From Desulfobacula sp964636495 (lineage in GTDB: Bacteria > Desulfobacterota > Desulfobacteria > Desulfobacterales > Desulfobacteraceae): DNA of 64,000 nt. The stretch lies in assembly GCA_964636495.1 (NCBI GenBank), contig CAZWSL010000006.1:73297-137296 (forward strand), written 5' to 3'. A program made the position numbers and the translations under genes. Under the pieces are notes generated by a model. That model ran no database searches. It saw only the letters and a program-made list of their open reading frames with translations, and had not been told where the DNA came from. Positions 27,020 to 36,612 of this stretch are shown piece by piece. The number at the start of each line of letters is the position of its first letter. Within the stretch, counting starts at the first letter, position 1.

Positions 27020-27448
27020 TTATGCAACAGCCTGCTGGGTTGTAAACAGCCCCATTGCCCTTGAAGGGCAGGTGATAATGCAGAGTTCACATAAACTGCA
27101 TTTATCTTTATTGAAGATGATTTCCATTTCCGGCCTTTTTATGTAGAGGGCATCAGTTGGACAGACGGCAATGCAGGCCCCGCAATGATTACATATCTCT
27201 TCATCCTTGTATATTTGATGTTCAGGATAGGAGACAGCAATTCCCCGCTCTTTTAAATATCGAATTCCCTTATTAAAAGCTGTCTTTGAATTGGAAGAGA
27301 ATTCAATTACCATATTCCCTTCTTTTTTATTTGATATGCTGGCACTTAAGATATTAAATAGAAGATCATATTTCCTTGTTAAATTACAAACCAGTGGTTT
27401 TTGAACTGCTTCTGGTGGAAAGTTTAAAATCACAATTTTAGAATACAC
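27020..27448 (-). CDS. NIL-domain ferredoxin (two 4Fe-4S clusters)
   Basis: 142 residues. The N-terminal 75 residues form a NIL domain (ligand-binding domain known from MetN-type transporters). The C-terminal half has two 4Fe-4S motifs: CNHCGACIAVCP and CSLCELCIITCP. It leads the mnmA-mtaB operon. Related NIL-ferredoxins in anaerobes have been tied to sulfur handling, such as homocysteine and sulfide assimilation in methanogens. A role in delivering sulfur or electrons to the two tRNA-thiolation enzymes is a reasonable inference. Confidence 0.85.
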   Translation of the reverse strand: MYSKIVILNFPPEAVQKPLVCNLTRKYDLLFNILSASISNKKEGNMVIEFSSNSKTAFNKGIRYLKERGIAVSYPEHQIYKDEEICNHCGACIAVCPTDALYIKRPEMEIIFNKDKCSLCELCIITCPSRAMGLFTTQQAVA

Positions 27449-27565
27449 TTTTTCCTCCTGTTATCTTTTACAAAAACGGCTGTTTGATATAAGATGTTTA
27501 AATTAAGTATTATTGTCTGCAAGGTCAAGATTATATCATAGTTTTTGTAAAAAAGGATGGAAATT

Positions 27566-29746
27566 ATGAACAGATTCACCTATGAACTTTCCAAATATAC
27601 GCTTAAATCTTTTTCCGGGCTATCAAAGGCAAACACAAAAATTTCAGGAACAGACAATATTCCTCAGGGATCAGTCATTTTTACTGCAAATCATTTTACC
27701 AGAATAGAGACTGTATTTCTGCCTTATCATATTCACAATATAACCCAAAAACAGGTGTGGTCCCTTGCTGCAGCCAGTCTCTTCAATGTTCCGGTGCTAA
27801 AAGGTTTGCTGGATAATCTCGGAGCTGTATCAACACGGGACCCCCACAGGGATGAACTCATACTGCGAACATTGCTGTCAGGAATGGTTCACTGGATTGT
27901 TTTCCCTGAAGGTATGATGGTAAAAAATAAGAAAGTAATTCAAAAAGATCATTTTATTTTAAAAGATGATCAGGCAGTGTCACGTCCGCACACGGGAGCT
28001 GCAATTCTTGCTCTTCGCTGTGAATTTTATCGTGAGCGTTTAAAAAGGATGAAAGATCTGCAGCCGTCAGAGTTTGAAAGACTTAAAAAAGAATTTGATA
28101 TTAAAGACTATGATAAGATTTCAAAAGAGCAAACCTATATTGTTCCGGTGAACATTACCTATTATCCTGCCACGTCCAGGGAAAATATTTTAAGTAAAAT
28201 CGCAGGGATCATAATGAAGCAACCCTCTAAAAGGGTTATGGATGAGCTGATGACAGAAGGCAGCAAGCTTTTTACCAATGTTGATATCAATATTAGATTC
28301 GGCATACCTGTAACAATTTCACCATACTTAAAAGAGCCATATATAGAAAGCATGCTGACGATCAAACGTAAAATAAAGTTTGATAATGATCTTTGCTCAA
28401 AACAGATTATAAAACAATTTTCCATTGATATCATGAAAATATATATGTCATCTGTATATGGAATGACCTGTATAAACTATGATCATGTCATGGCCTGTAT
28501 TTTAAAACACTTTCCCTATAAAAGGGATGGCATTGATATATATGAATTCAGGTGCAAGGTGTTTATTGCAGTTTCATGGCTGGTTTCCAGCAGACAATAT
28601 TTTTCAGCAGATATTTTTCAGAAAAATCAGATTCACCTTTTGACCAGTGATAATCATAAGCGGTTTGAGGATTTTTTTAAAATTGCCATGGAGACAGATG
28701 TCATCAAGATAAAAGATAATAAAATAATTAAAGATCAGACAAAATTTTTTGAAAAATCAGATTTTCATACAGTGAGAATTGATAATCCGGTTCTTGTCAT
28801 GGCAAATGAGGTGGAACCCCTTGCAGAAGTTGAAAATTATCTGAAAAAAACAGCACAAAAATCTTTTAAGGAGATAAAAGAGGATGTCAAAAATACGATT
28901 GTGGAAAAAACCCTGATTGATTTTACAAAAGACTATAATGAATATTACATTGAAGGAGAATCCAAAAAAAAACGCATAGGAAGGCCTCTTTTTTTAAAAC
29001 ATGAAAAAAATACCACAGGCATCCTTCTCATTCACGGTTACATGGCAGCTCCGGAAGAGATGAAATCCTTTGCACGCTATCTGCACGATAAATCTTTTAC
29101 TGTTTATGTACCGCGCCTTAAGGGCCATGGTACCTCTCCTGACGATCTTGCCAGGACAACATTTGATCAATGGATTGAAGCAGCTGAAGAGGGATTTATT
29201 ATTCTCCGACACACCTGCAGTAAGGTAATTGCAGGCGGTTTTTCAACCGGTGCAGGAGTTGCTCTGGAACTCTCCACAAGAGTGGAAGATATAAGTGCTG
29301 TTTTTGCAGTTGCCCCTCCAATGCAGCTGAAAGATCTTGCTTCATATTTTGTTCCTGCCATTGATATATGGAATACCATTATAAAAAAAATTCATCTTGA
29401 TTCAATTGCAAGGGAATTTATTGAAAACCATCCTGAAAACCCCCATATAAATTATTTAAGAAACCCCATATCCGGCATACATGAACTTGAACGGCTTATG
29501 GAAAAACTTGAAAAAAAATTGAAAACCATAGAATCCCCTGTACTTGTCGTTCAATCAAGAAAAGATCCGGTTGTAGATCCTGCAGGCACCCTTAAACTTT
29601 TCAATCGTCTTGGTTCTTCCTTTAAAGAGTATTATATTTTTGATTATGAGCGCCATGGAATCATGACAGGGGAGGGTGTTGAAAGGATATATATTGCTAT
29701 TGAACAGTTTGTCAGATGTGCAGGTTCCAGCCAGGAAAACCAGTGA
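27566..29746 (+). CDS. Fusion of PlsC-like acyltransferase and alpha/beta hydrolase
   Basis: 726 residues from the ATG at 27566 (GGATGG upstream; another ATG at 27557 sits too close to the ribosome site). Residues about 30-270 resemble a glycerolipid acyltransferase: ANHFTRIE stands where NHxSxxD is usual (His-x4-Glu rather than His-x4-Asp), and FPEGMMVKNK stands for the FPEGTRS block. A long helical linker follows to about 470. The last 250 residues are an alpha/beta hydrolase: oxyanion LIHGYMAAPEE, nucleophile elbow GGFSTGAG, Asp in SRKDPVVDP and His in YERHGIM, like monoacylglycerol lipases. It could remodel membrane lipids; the substrates are unknown. Confidence 0.8.
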   Translation: MNRFTYELSKYTLKSFSGLSKANTKISGTDNIPQGSVIFTANHFTRIETVFLPYHIHNITQKQVWSLAAASLFNVPVLKGLLDNLGAVSTRDPHRDELILRTLLSGMVHWIVFPEGMMVKNKKVIQKDHFILKDDQAVSRPHTGAAILALRCEFYRERLKRMKDLQPSEFERLKKEFDIKDYDKISKEQTYIVPVNITYYPATSRENILSKIAGIIMKQPSKRVMDELMTEGSKLFTNVDINIRFGIPVTISPYLKEPYIESMLTIKRKIKFDNDLCSKQIIKQFSIDIMKIYMSSVYGMTCINYDHVMACILKHFPYKRDGIDIYEFRCKVFIAVSWLVSSRQYFSADIFQKNQIHLLTSDNHKRFEDFFKIAMETDVIKIKDNKIIKDQTKFFEKSDFHTVRIDNPVLVMANEVEPLAEVENYLKKTAQKSFKEIKEDVKNTIVEKTLIDFTKDYNEYYIEGESKKKRIGRPLFLKHEKNTTGILLIHGYMAAPEEMKSFARYLHDKSFTVYVPRLKGHGTSPDDLARTTFDQWIEAAEEGFIILRHTCSKVIAGGFSTGAGVALELSTRVEDISAVFAVAPPMQLKDLASYFVPAIDIWNTIIKKIHLDSIAREFIENHPENPHINYLRNPISGIHELERLMEKLEKKLKTIESPVLVVQSRKDPVVDPAGTLKLFNRLGSSFKEYYIFDYERHGIMTGEGVERIYIAIEQFVRCAGSSQENQ

Positions 29747-30006
29747 TCTTTCACACTCTGTTTTTTTTCTTCAGGCCGTTTCTGAAATCACACTGAAAGA
29801 AAAATCTTATGGTTTAAAGTGTTTTTTTTACATCAGACAAAACCTCTCTCGATCAGAACCAGATTGAAAGAACCCGGAACCACGTAAGTTTCCGAGTCCA
29901 CCAGTTACCCTCTTTATCTGAATCCCGGATTGAGAAGTCAAATCGTCTGTCTATGTTCATCTGCCGGATCTTGACTTCCATATCGGGGTTGGATACAAGG
30001 ATATCC

Positions 30007-32121
30007 ATGGACAGTATAAAATATATCAGCAAGGCATTAAGCCTGCAGGCAAATCAGGTTGAGAATGTTATCAGCCTGCTGGAAAAAGGGGCAACCGTCC
30101 CCTTTATTGCCAGATACAGAAAAGAGATGACAGGCGTCATGGACGAGGTTCAGATCTCCCGGGTTCGAGACATGAAAGAGCGGCTCAAAGCGTTATCTGA
30201 TCGGAAAAAGGCCATCTTGAAGTCTTTAAGAGAGAGAGAGCTTTTTACCCGGGATCTTGCTCAAAGGATAGAGCGTGCAGAATCCATGACAGCGCTGGAG
30301 GATATGTATGAAAAATTTCGTCCCAGAAAAAGAACCAGGGCGTTAATTGCCAGAGAGAGGGGACTGGAGAATCTGGCCTCCTTTCTTCTGCAGCAGTCTG
30401 AAAATGATCCTGCCAGGGAAGCTGTTCCATATATCAATCCTGAAAAAAAAATACATATAGTGGCAGAGGCTCTTGCAGGTGCAAGGGATATTATTGCTGA
30501 AATCATAAGTGAAGATGCCGGTTTAAGAGCATCACTGCGGGTTCTTTTTCAAAACTATGCCATGATTGTTTCACGGGTAAAAAAATCCAAGATAGAGAAA
30601 GGCATAAAATATAAAGATTACTATGAGTGGCAGGAACCTGCATTTAAAGCACCTTCTCACAGGATTCTGGCCATGTTCAGAGGCAAAAAAGAATCCATAC
30701 TCTCCCTGCATGTTCTGCCGGATGAAGAGAGAGCGTGTTCCATAATCAGAAGCCGTTATATAAAAAATAATTCATTATCAGCAGAAGAGGTGGAGCTGAG
30801 TTTAAAAGACAGCTATAAACGACTGCTTTCCAAATCCCTTGAAACTGAATGTTTTAAAAAACTTAAAGAGAAAGCCGATGTGAAAGCAATTGAGGTTTTT
30901 GCCGGCAATATAAAAGCATTGTTTCTGTCACCACCCCTGGGTCAGAAAAATATTCTTGCAATAGATCCGGGATTCAGGACAGGCTGCAAGCTGGTATGCC
31001 TGGACAGGCAGGGCAGGCTGCTGCACCATGATGTGATCTACCCCCATACAGCTGATTCATCAGAAGCAGGAGATAAAATTCAAACCCTTGTGAAGAGCTA
31101 TAGAACCGAAGCCATTGCTGTGGGCAATGGAACAGCTGGAAGGGAGACGCATCGGTTTCTGTATAAACTGGATCTTGACAGGCAGATTCAGATTGTAATG
31201 GTTGATGAAAGCGGTGCATCTGTATATTCGGCATCACAGACTGCAAGGGATGAGTTTCCTGATTATGATATTACCGTTCGGGGAGCTGTTTCCATTGGGC
31301 GCCGCTTGATGGATCCCCTTGCTGAACTGGTTAAACTGGATCCAAAATCCATCGGAGTGGGACAATACCAGCATGATGTTGATCCCGGACTGCTGTTGAC
31401 TTCCCTGGATGATGTGATCATCTCCTGCGTTAATCAGGTGGGAGTGGAAGCCAATACTGCCAGCAAAGAATTATTGAGCAGAGTTGCCGGGCTTAATAAA
31501 ACCATTGCTGAAAATATGGTCGCATTCAGGAGTGAAAACGGTCCCTTTAAAACCAGAAAAGCCTTTTTAAAAGTCCCCAGACTTGGACCAAAGGCATTTG
31601 AACAGGCAGCAGGGTTTTTAAGAATTCATAATGCTGAAAATCCACTGGACAGCAGCGGTATACATCCTGAAATGTATAATACCATTGAAAAAATGGCAGA
31701 AGATATGGGTGTGGGTGCATATAATCTGGTACTCAATAAACCTGTGGTAGATGCAATTGATTTAAACCGATATATCACAGAAAGAATCGGACTGCCGACA
31801 TTAAAAGATATTCAGAGAGAACTGCTCAACCCGGGACGAGATCCGCGGGAACAGTTTGAAAATATAGTGTTTAATGATAAGGTTCGTGGGATAAAAGATC
31901 TTGTCCCGGGAATGAAATTACCTGGCATTATTACTAATATCACTGCCTTTGGTGCTTTTGTCGATGTGGGTGTCCATCAGGACGGGCTGGTTCATATCAG
32001 CCAGATGGCAGATTTTTTTGTAAAAGATCCCAACAAGATAGTCACCCTCCGCCAGAAAGTGAAGGTCACTGTACTGGAGGTGGATATGAAGAGAAATCGT
32101 ATTTCTCTTTCAATGAAATAA
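30007..32121 (+). CDS. tex: Transcription accessory protein Tex (YhgF)
   Basis: 704 residues from the ATG at 30007, with AAGGAT upstream; the frame is open to 29953 but the family starts at this Met. Tex_N helical region (VENVISLLEKGATVPFIARYRKEMTG), YqgF RNase-H-like fold (ILAIDPGFRTGCKL), helix-hairpin-helix (ASKELLSRVAGLNKTIAENMV) and a C-terminal S1 RNA-binding domain (ITAFGAFVDVGVHQDGLVH). RNA-binding protein linked to transcription and stress. The 260 bases before it have no recognisable gene. Confidence 0.95.
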   Translation: MDSIKYISKALSLQANQVENVISLLEKGATVPFIARYRKEMTGVMDEVQISRVRDMKERLKALSDRKKAILKSLRERELFTRDLAQRIERAESMTALEDMYEKFRPRKRTRALIARERGLENLASFLLQQSENDPAREAVPYINPEKKIHIVAEALAGARDIIAEIISEDAGLRASLRVLFQNYAMIVSRVKKSKIEKGIKYKDYYEWQEPAFKAPSHRILAMFRGKKESILSLHVLPDEERACSIIRSRYIKNNSLSAEEVELSLKDSYKRLLSKSLETECFKKLKEKADVKAIEVFAGNIKALFLSPPLGQKNILAIDPGFRTGCKLVCLDRQGRLLHHDVIYPHTADSSEAGDKIQTLVKSYRTEAIAVGNGTAGRETHRFLYKLDLDRQIQIVMVDESGASVYSASQTARDEFPDYDITVRGAVSIGRRLMDPLAELVKLDPKSIGVGQYQHDVDPGLLLTSLDDVIISCVNQVGVEANTASKELLSRVAGLNKTIAENMVAFRSENGPFKTRKAFLKVPRLGPKAFEQAAGFLRIHNAENPLDSSGIHPEMYNTIEKMAEDMGVGAYNLVLNKPVVDAIDLNRYITERIGLPTLKDIQRELLNPGRDPREQFENIVFNDKVRGIKDLVPGMKLPGIITNITAFGAFVDVGVHQDGLVHISQMADFFVKDPNKIVTLRQKVKVTVLEVDMKRNRISLSMK

Positions 32122-32180
32122 AGCAGGGTGAAGAGAAAAATCAGGTTGAAGAGTCGTTAAACAGGAAAACAGTAAACCGG

Positions 32181-32205
32181 CATTTCATCATATTTGAATG
32201 AAATG
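32181..32205 (+). other. Inverted repeat after tex
   Basis: CATTTCAT (32181-32188) and ATGAAATG (32198-32205) are exact complements with a 9-base loop, between tex and the metallo-hydrolase gene. No T run follows, so a regulatory or weak terminator role is uncertain. Confidence 0.3.
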
Positions 32206-32229
32206 GTGACACTCAAAAACAGGTGAGAT

Positions 32230-33084
32230 ATGGAGAAAACTAAAATAACAATTCTGTGCGAAAACAGGGCTGGTCTGACTGAAGATGTAGTTGGCGAACA
32301 CGGTTTTTCTGCTCTTGTGGAAAGAGAGGGATATAAAATTCTTCTGGATACAGGTCAGGGGCTCGGCCTTGTAGCAAATGCAGCTGCCCTCGGTATTGAT
32401 CTTTCTCAAATAGACACCATTGTCCTCAGTCACGGGCATTATGATCACACAGGAGGACTGGCACAGCTGCTTCCCTTTACCAGCCGTACCAGGGTCATTG
32501 CCCACCCCGATATTTTCGGACCCAAATATTCCTATAACAGCGAAAATACAATTCAACCCTTTCATTACATTGGTTCTCCTGTTTCAAGGGAAGAGCTCAC
32601 AGCTGATCAGAATTGTGAACTCATACTGGAAAGAGAGTTTAAAAAAATATCAGATCACATTTTTTTTTCAGGAGAGGTATCAAGGATTACAGATTTTGAA
32701 AAGAGTGACACAAGGCTTAAACTGAAAGAAAAAGAGGGTGGATATACAGACGACCTGATTTATGATGATACCTCCCTTTTAATAGAAACAGACAGTGGAG
32801 CCGTTATTCTTACAGGATGTGCTCATTCAGGCATTGTAAACGTTATGAAACATTTTGAAAAAAAGAGAGGGCACAGAGAGTTTCATGCGGTGATAGGAGG
32901 CACGCATCTCGGATTTTTAAATTCAGGGGATCAGCTTGAAAAAACAATGGATGCCTTTGAAACGTACGGTCTTGAAGTGATAGCAGTATCTCACTGCACG
33001 GGAAATGAAGCATCTGCAGAGTGTTACAGCCGGTTCAGGGAAAAATTTGCCTTTGCCAATGTCGGCTGGACAAAGGCATTTTAA
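32230..33084 (+). CDS. Metallo-beta-lactamase-fold hydrolase (dihydropterin/RFAP-synthase-like)
   Basis: 284 residues. The metal motif HGHYDHTGG near residue 70 and later Cys/His positions (ILTGCAHSGIVN, GGTHLGF, SHCTGNEA) match MBL-fold proteins related to the methanopterin precursor enzyme and to TatD-like arylsulfatase-type hydrolases. Many archaea and sulfate reducers have it. The precise reaction is not assigned from sequence. The gene starts 108 bases after tex and appears to be in the same direction. Confidence 0.82.
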   Translation: MEKTKITILCENRAGLTEDVVGEHGFSALVEREGYKILLDTGQGLGLVANAAALGIDLSQIDTIVLSHGHYDHTGGLAQLLPFTSRTRVIAHPDIFGPKYSYNSENTIQPFHYIGSPVSREELTADQNCELILEREFKKISDHIFFSGEVSRITDFEKSDTRLKLKEKEGGYTDDLIYDDTSLLIETDSGAVILTGCAHSGIVNVMKHFEKKRGHREFHAVIGGTHLGFLNSGDQLEKTMDAFETYGLEVIAVSHCTGNEASAECYSRFREKFAFANVGWTKAF

Positions 33085-33086
33085 AC

Positions 33087-33156
33087 TGCTGAATCATCAT
33101 CAGCATATCAAATTTCCAGGTTGGGTTCCCTGCCTTTATTTCATCTGAATTCAGCA
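33087..33156 (+). other. Widely spaced inverted repeat between convergent genes
   Basis: CTGCTGAAT at 33087-33095 is complementary to ATTCAGCAG at 33148-33156. It lies between the convergent hydrolase and FmdE genes and could form a long-loop terminator; support is weak. Confidence 0.3.
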
Positions 33157-33167
33157 GATTTTATATT

Positions 33168-33704
33168 TCATATTTTCTGTTCAATCTGTAAAAAACACGG
33201 TATACAGTGATGTTTACCTTCAAATAATCGAATGCGGGATTCCATGGTCATCTCACCACAGGAGTCACAGGCAATGCTTTTTAAAATTCTGGCAGGCCTT
33301 ACCGGCGGCGCATCAATAGCTTCAGTGGAAAAAAGAGTTTTTAAATCTGCTCTCAGAATCTGCTTTATCCGTTTATTGCGATCACTTTCATCTCTGCCGA
33401 AATCATTCCTGAATACCGCTCTGAATCCTTTTTTCCCCTCTCTGTCATAGAAAGTAAAAGCTGTTTTGCCATAATCTTTGTGGATCAGGTTCCCTTTACC
33501 AAAGGTGCAGCCGGTTAAAAACTGGATGGCATCTACACCGCACATATCTGTTTCAGTCATGCATACCGGAGCAGCGGCATTCTGGATGTCCAGCTTTTTT
33601 ACTGCCAGTTCGGCAGCCCTTATTCCTATGGCCAGACCAGGGCAGCTGTGCCCGTGAAACTCAATTGTCTGTTCGATTACGCCTGTTTTAAATGAACAAC
33701 TCAT
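33168..33704 (-). CDS. FmdE-family protein with C-terminal zinc ribbon
   Basis: 178 residues. The FmdE domain opens with EFHGHSCPGLAIGIRAAELA and continues with ETDMCGVDAIQFLTGCTFGKGN, both diagnostic. The C-terminal 35 residues hold paired Cys (CDSCGEM, then HHCIPCF), a zinc ribbon. FmdE was named as a subunit of tungsten/molybdenum formylmethanofuran dehydrogenase but is widespread in anaerobes without that enzyme, where it is often linked to molybdenum/tungsten enzymes. No such enzyme is encoded here. A single gene, divergent from DUF4911-miaB. Confidence 0.88.
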   Translation of the reverse strand: MSCSFKTGVIEQTIEFHGHSCPGLAIGIRAAELAVKKLDIQNAAAPVCMTETDMCGVDAIQFLTGCTFGKGNLIHKDYGKTAFTFYDREGKKGFRAVFRNDFGRDESDRNKRIKQILRADLKTLFSTEAIDAPPVRPARILKSIACDSCGEMTMESRIRLFEGKHHCIPCFLQIEQKI

Positions 33705-34106
33705 CAGGGTATCTCCTTTATGGACGATTCCCAGCTGAAGGTTTCTTGGTTTCTGACCGCTTTTCTGGTCAAAAAAAGAGTGTGACAGCTGGTATCATGA
33801 AATTTAAACTCTTTTTAATCTGTTGTCCAGAGAAACATATGTGACAATTTTTCTATATAGATGCCATGAAAATTATTATATATTTTTTTTACCGAAGCTT
33901 ACGGCAGAAATCCGGATTTTTCTGCCCAGTGGATTTGCCTTTAATTTTTACGTATGATCTCAAAGCTGTAAAAAATCCAGAGGTGTGTAGTGGTAAATAT
34001 CGAGATTTTTAAGTAAAAAGATTTAAAACTTCAGTGAATAGTGATATATTCGTCCCTGTTTAATTAAATCTTTAAAACCTGCTCATAAAGGAGACGTGAA
34101 AAACAG
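33705..34106. other. Divergent intergenic region with one strong inverted repeat
   Basis: About 400 AT-rich bases between the FmdE gene and the DUF4911 gene; no coding frame seen. GGCAGAAA (33903-33910) and TTTCTGCC (33919-33926) form an exact 8-bp stem around TCCGGATT, itself part of a palindrome. The promoters of both divergent transcripts must lie here; I could not pick convincing -35/-10 pairs. Confidence 0.5.
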
Positions 34107-34316
34107 ATGGAAACAACCCTTAAAGAGTATATTGTTGATAAAACAATGATCGGGTTTATAAAATTTATATTTGAAGGGCATGAAGGTGTGGCTGTTGCTA
34201 CAACTCTGGATGCTGCAAAGGGTCATATCAGACTTGCAATTGCTCCTGAACGTGTTAAAACTGCCCAAATGATTATTAAGGATTTACAAAAGGGTTTTAC
34301 TTTCAATGAAATATAA
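34107..34316 (+). CDS. DUF4911-family small protein
   Basis: 69 residues, no signal or membrane segment, compact alpha/beta pattern (MIGFIKFIFEGHEGVAVATTLD, RLAIAPERVKTAQMIIKDLQ). The family is small and mainly deltaproteobacterial, function unknown. The gene overlaps the miaB start by 11 bases, so it is translationally coupled to miaB; a role connected with tRNA modification is possible but unproven. AAGGAGA precedes the ATG. Confidence 0.75.
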   Translation: METTLKEYIVDKTMIGFIKFIFEGHEGVAVATTLDAAKGHIRLAIAPERVKTAQMIIKDLQKGFTFNEI

Positions 34317-35730
34317 GGGATTTGCATATATACATACCATTGGCTGCCAGATGAATGTCTATGATTCTGAAAAACTTACCGCCATATTGAACTCCATTGG
34401 ATATGAACAGGTTCATGATATGGAGAGGGCAGATGTGGTTGTGTGTAATACCTGTTCCATACGGCACAAAGCCGAAGAAAAAGCATTCAGTTTTTTAGGA
34501 AGGTTTGCAAAGATAAAAAAGAAAAAGCCGCATATGATAATTGTCATGGCCGGGTGTGTGGCACAACAGGAAGGGAAAAACGCATTTAAAAGAATACCAC
34601 ATCTTGATATTGTTCTGGGAACCCAGGCGTTTTCAAGATTTGGACAGCATATCGTGAATATTAAGTCAGGCAGAATTAAAATCGTGGATATAAAAGAGTC
34701 TTCCACAATTTATGAAGTCCTGCCTGAAACAGCAGATAAGCGTGATGCCGGACCGGGAGATACCAGATCTGATGAAAACCGATATGAATACGGACAGTGT
34801 GAGGAGAGCCCTGTTTCTCGTTTTGTTACCATTATGCAGGGATGTGAAAATTTCTGTACCTATTGTGTCGTACCCCATGTGCGGGGAAAAGAGAGAAGCC
34901 GGAGACCTGAGAGCATACTTCATGAAATTGATCTTCTCTCACGCTCAGGTGTACGGGAGATAAACCTGCTTGGTCAGAATGTTAACTCATATGGACAGAA
35001 AGAGGGCGATATTACCTTTGCTCAGCTTCTGGCCAGGGTAAATGCTGTAGAAGGGATCAAGAGAATACGGTTTGCCACTTCACACCCCAAAGATCTTTCT
35101 GAAGATCTGATTAATGCAATCAGGGATCTTGATAAAGTATGCAGCCATCTTCATCTGCCTGTACAGTCAGGCTCAGACAGAATTTTAAAAAAAATGAACC
35201 GGGGATATTCAAGAGAGACATATATGAAAAGAGTATCTGATCTTAAAAACAAATGTCCCGGTATTGGAATTTCAACTGATATTATTGTTGGATTCCCTTC
35301 TGAAACAGAGGATGACTTTAATGATACCATGGATCTGTTACGTGAAATTGAATTTGATTCTATTTTTGCTTTTGCCTATTCTGACAGGTCGTCTGCCCCT
35401 GCATCAAAATTTCCCCTTCAGATTGATGAAACGGAAAAACGTGACAGGCTCAATAAACTGCTGGAGCTGCAGGAATATTATACAAAAAAGAAAAATAAGA
35501 GTTTAATTGGAAAAAGCCTTGAAATTCTGGTTGAGGGAAAAAGTGTAAAGAAACACAACGGGTTTGAACAAAATCAAAAAAATATGGAGCAGATGACCGG
35601 AAGAAGTGCCTGCAATAAAATAGTGCATTTTCCCTCAGCAGACGCAAGAGTAGGAGAGATCGTCCATATTAAGATAAAAGATGCCTATCCCCATTCATTA
35701 TGGGGATATCCTTCAGGAGACTGCAATTAA
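34306..35730 (+). CDS. miaB: tRNA i6A37 methylthiotransferase
   Basis: 474 residues. N-terminal UPF0004 domain (YIHTIGCQMNVYDSEK, NTCSIRHKAEEK, GCVAQQEG) with three cluster cysteines; radical SAM CENFCTYC near 180-187 and RGKERSR; TRAM domain at the C-terminus. It makes ms2i6A37. The next gene, map, starts on the base after the stop. Distinct from mtaB at 24.5 kb, so this genome encodes both methylthiotransferases. Confidence 0.95.
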   Translation: MKYKGFAYIHTIGCQMNVYDSEKLTAILNSIGYEQVHDMERADVVVCNTCSIRHKAEEKAFSFLGRFAKIKKKKPHMIIVMAGCVAQQEGKNAFKRIPHLDIVLGTQAFSRFGQHIVNIKSGRIKIVDIKESSTIYEVLPETADKRDAGPGDTRSDENRYEYGQCEESPVSRFVTIMQGCENFCTYCVVPHVRGKERSRRPESILHEIDLLSRSGVREINLLGQNVNSYGQKEGDITFAQLLARVNAVEGIKRIRFATSHPKDLSEDLINAIRDLDKVCSHLHLPVQSGSDRILKKMNRGYSRETYMKRVSDLKNKCPGIGISTDIIVGFPSETEDDFNDTMDLLREIEFDSIFAFAYSDRSSAPASKFPLQIDETEKRDRLNKLLELQEYYTKKKNKSLIGKSLEILVEGKSVKKHNGFEQNQKNMEQMTGRSACNKIVHFPSADARVGEIVHIKIKDAYPHSLWGYPSGDCN

Positions 35731-36612
35731 ATGAAAAAAAAAGCGTTAAAAATCGGACCCAATACGTCCTGTCCGTGCGGTAGTGGCAAAAAGTATAAAA
35801 ACTGCTGTCGAAACAGAAAAAAAGAGTTCAGTATGAAAGAAGAGTATAAACGAAAATATGATATCCACTTGAAAAGTGCCCTGGAAATTGAAGGTATCAG
35901 AAGAAGTGGTCAGCTTTTATTGTCAATTCTTGATAAGGTGGAAAAAATTATTGCGCCTGGTTTAAAAACAGATGAAATAAACACCCTTGTACATGAAGAG
36001 ACAATTAAGGCAGGTGCAGTACCGGCACCTTTAAACTACAGGGGGTTTCCAAAAAGTGTATGTGTATCGGTTAATGAGGTTATCTGCCACGGCATACCGG
36101 GGGATCGGGTTTTAAATGATGGAGATATCGTCAATGTGGATATTACGCCTATACTGGATGGATATTATGCCGATGCAAGTAAAACATTTTTTGTGGGAAC
36201 GCCTACAGAAGACGGAAAGAAAATTGTCAATGTTGCAGCCCAGTCATTAAAAAGAGGGATTGAAGCCGTAATGCCTGAAGCAACTCTTGGTGATATCGGT
36301 TTTGCCATCCAGAATTATGCTGAAAATCAAGGCTGTTCAGTGGTAAGGGAATTTATAGGCCATGGCGTGGGAATTGGATTCCATGAACAGCCTCAGGTGC
36401 TTCATTTTGGAAAAAGAGGAGATGGCATCACGCTTGTGCCCGGTATGATTTTTACCATTGAACCTATGATAAATCTGGGTCGAAAAGAACTCCATGTGCT
36501 TGAAGACAGGTGGACAGCAGTAACTGATGACGGATCACTTTCAGCACAATTTGAACAAACACTGCTGGTCACAGAAAAAGGATGGGAGAGCTTGACACCA
36601 TATGAGCTTTAA
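35731..36612 (+). CDS. map: Methionine aminopeptidase with N-terminal SEC-C motif
   Basis: 293 residues. Residues 8-30 carry a SEC-C zinc motif (CPCGSGKKYKNCC), otherwise seen at the end of SecA, where it binds SecB and ribosomes. The rest is a type I methionine aminopeptidase: the substrate His in VICHGIPG, metal ligands in NVDITPILDGYYADASK, GHGVGIGFHEQP, FTIEPM and the final Glu in QFEQTLL. It removes the initiator Met after deformylation. The ATG is directly adjacent to the miaB stop. Confidence 0.95.
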   Translation: MKKKALKIGPNTSCPCGSGKKYKNCCRNRKKEFSMKEEYKRKYDIHLKSALEIEGIRRSGQLLLSILDKVEKIIAPGLKTDEINTLVHEETIKAGAVPAPLNYRGFPKSVCVSVNEVICHGIPGDRVLNDGDIVNVDITPILDGYYADASKTFFVGTPTEDGKKIVNVAAQSLKRGIEAVMPEATLGDIGFAIQNYAENQGCSVVREFIGHGVGIGFHEQPQVLHFGKRGDGITLVPGMIFTIEPMINLGRKELHVLEDRWTAVTDDGSLSAQFEQTLLVTEKGWESLTPYEL

